The notes under the pieces: model-generated
Databases searched by the model: none
What the model was told of the DNA's origin: nothing
What the model saw: only the letters and a program-made list of their open reading frames with translations
In this document: positions 11,811 to 12,927 of the stretch, piece after piece
How the letters are laid out: every line of letters starts with the position of its first letter
How positions within the stretch are numbered: the first letter of the stretch is position 1
Made by a program: the position numbers and the translations under genes
Source of the DNA: an uncultured Agathobaculum sp.
GTDB taxonomy: Bacteria > Bacillota > Clostridia > Oscillospirales > Butyricicoccaceae
Reading direction: 5' to 3'
Assembly (NCBI GenBank): GCA_944380945.1
Contig: CALWJG010000029.1
Span: 1-12,927 of the forward strand
Length of the DNA stretch: 12,927 bases

Positions 11811-12491
11811 ATGGAAAAGATGAAAAACAACACGGCAAAACGGTATCTGTTTTTTCTGATCGGCATTTTGATCAACGCCTTCGGCGTGGCGCTCATCACC
11901 AAGGCGGCGCTCGGCACCTCGCCGATCTCGAGCGTGCCCTATGTGCTCAGCCTGCGCTTCACACCCACGCTGGGCGCGTTTACCTTCGTGATGAACCTGA
12001 TCTTCATCATCCTGCAGCCGGTGCTGCTGCGGCGGGACTACCAGCCGATCCAGCTGCTGCAGATCGTGGTGAACATCGTGTTCAGCTGGTTCATCGACGT
12101 GAGCATGAACCTGCTGGGCTGGCTCGAGCCGCAGAACATCGCGGTCGAGCTGATCGTGCTGCTGCTGGGCTGCGCGGTGCTGGGCTTCGGCATCAGCGTC
12201 GAGGTCGCGCCCGATGTGCTGCTCGTCCCGGGCGAGGGGCTGGTCGGCGCGCTGACCGCGGCGAGCGGCAGACGCTTCGGCTCGGTCAAGGTCGCGTTTG
12301 ACGTGACGCTCGTGCTCATTTCGCTCACGCTGTCGCTGCTCTTTTTCCACCGGCTCAACGGGCTGGGGCTGGGCACGGTGATCTCCGCGCTGCTGGTCGG
12401 CCGGTTCGTCAACCTGTATAACAGCCGCCTGCCGCTGATCGCGCACATCGCGCGTCTGGCGCACAAGCCGGATGCGGCCAAAACCGAATAA
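11811..12491 (+). CDS. YczE/YyaS/YitT-type integral membrane protein
   Basis: A 226-residue membrane protein of the YczE/YyaS/YitT-like group. Hydrophobic segments lie at about residues 12-31, 52-72, 80-101, 111-130 and 160-179, with a weaker one near 184-200. The loop GTSPISSVPYVLSL after the first segment is the group's signature. EVAPDVLLVPGEGLVGAL around 131-148 is a second conserved re-entrant-looking stretch. The substrate and role are unknown; members are found beside transporters and antibiotic genes, but the context here is uninformative. Two starts are possible, 11811 and 11820, because AGGATAAGG precedes the first and AAGGA the second; they differ by three residues. The gene has its own promoter and ends at a bidirectional hairpin. 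Confidence 0.85.
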   Translation: MEKMKNNTAKRYLFFLIGILINAFGVALITKAALGTSPISSVPYVLSLRFTPTLGAFTFVMNLIFIILQPVLLRRDYQPIQLLQIVVNIVFSWFIDVSMNLLGWLEPQNIAVELIVLLLGCAVLGFGISVEVAPDVLLVPGEGLVGALTAASGRRFGSVKVAFDVTLVLISLTLSLLFFHRLNGLGLGTVISALLVGRFVNLYNSRLPLIAHIARLAHKPDAAKTE

Positions 12492-12506
12492 CGCGGACAG
12501 GAAAAC

Positions 12507-12540
12507 GCGGCGGGCATCCGATATGCCCGCCGCTGCTTTG
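12507..12540. terminator. Bidirectional terminator between convergent genes
   Basis: GCGGCGGGCAT/ATGCCCGCCGC (12507-12517 with 12523-12533) is an 11-bp perfect stem with a 5-base loop. GTTTTC follows on the minus strand and TGCTTTG on the plus strand, so it can serve both flanking genes. Confidence 0.75.
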
Positions 12541-12927
12541 TCATTCGATCTCGTCCTCGCCCAGCAGTTCGAGCACGTCGACCGGCGTGCCCGCGCGCGC
12601 GGCCTCGACGTGCAGGTGCGTGCCCAGCGCCGCTTCCGCGTCGATGGTCTCCGCGACCGCGCCGAGCGTCTCGCCCGCCGTCACCGCCTGTCCGGCGGAG
12701 ACGCGCACATCGGTCAGCCCGCGGTAGGTGGAGGTCAGATCGGCGTCGTGCGACAGCGTGACGCAGCTGCCGTACAGCCCGTCCTCAAATACGTCCTGCA
12801 CCGTGCCGTCGGTCAGCGCCAGCACGTTTTCTCCTGCTTCGGCGGCGAAGTCCGTGCCGCTGTGCACCCGCCAGTCGCCGAAGGTGGGCTGGAACAGCAG
12901 CTCATCGCCCGAAAACGGCGTGATGAC
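12541..12927 (-). CDS. SpoIIQ-like M23 (LytM) peptidase-domain protein, C-terminal part
   Basis: 128 residues are visible; the gene runs off the window end, so the N terminus is missing. The LytM-type fold is clear: DWRVHSGTDFAAEAGENV, GLYGSCVTLSH, VRVSAGQAVTAGETLGAV and LGTHLHVEAA. The zinc ligands of M23 peptidases are present (visible residues His22 and Asp26 of HSGTD, and His104/His106 of HLH), so the site looks intact. FSGDELLFQPTFGDWRVHSG closely resembles the SpoIIQ family, in which the forespore membrane protein binds SpoIIIAH across the septum. Clostridial SpoIIQ proteins commonly keep the metal site, whereas Bacillus subtilis SpoIIQ is degenerate. Without the N terminus, another M23 protein cannot be excluded. 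Confidence 0.85.
   Translation of the reverse strand, partial: VITPFSGDELLFQPTFGDWRVHSGTDFAAEAGENVLALTDGTVQDVFEDGLYGSCVTLSHDADLTSTYRGLTDVRVSAGQAVTAGETLGAVAETIDAEAALGTHLHVEAARAGTPVDVLELLGEDEIE

Overview
The window is high-GC DNA from a spore-forming member of the class Clostridia. It carries spoIID and a SpoIIQ-like M23 gene, a DnaD/DnaC-type primosome pair, an rpsO-pnp neighbourhood and strong GGAGG ribosome binding sites. The GC-rich coding bias suggests a gut Oscillospiraceae/Butyricicoccaceae-type organism. That placement is an inference from gene content and base composition, not from a marker comparison.

Layout. Positions 1-989 (+) hold the 3' end of leuS and a 102-residue protein of unknown function. 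Positions 990-1368 are a gene-free convergent interval packed with inverted repeats. spoIID is at 1369-2331 (-). Divergent from it is a short operon of an 82-residue basic helical protein and a sigma-region-4-like protein (2480-3023), then a SplB-like radical SAM protein (3116-4006). The 4007-4587 gap holds a putative small RNA on the minus strand and the rpsO promoter and leader. rpsO and pnp (4588-7151) follow, separated by a terminator and a long hairpin just before the pnp ribosome binding site. Next is an overlapping DnaD-domain/DnaC-like pair (7269-9189).

Positions 9190-10131 contain no credible protein gene. They hold four tandem, diverged copies of an apparent small-RNA gene. Every copy has three TTCA half-sites spaced exactly 11 bp apart, with the last starting exactly 26 bp before a TATACT -10 box. 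Each predicted RNA has a 5' hairpin whose paired bases change together between copies, a U-rich linker ending in UUUUACCC(CCC)U, and a GC-rich terminator hairpin, C-rich in the loop in three of four copies. This looks like a multicopy C-rich small-RNA family controlled by an OmpR/PhoB-type response regulator, and it is the most interesting item here.

The window ends with an Mrp/NBP35-type ATPase coupled to a NifX-like protein (10379-11634), which share a cysteine motif; a YczE/YyaS/YitT-type membrane protein (11811-12491); and, convergent, the C-terminal part of a SpoIIQ-like M23 protein (12541-12927, -). spoIID and the SpoIIQ-like gene lie on the same strand about 10 kb apart, whereas in many spore formers they are neighbours.
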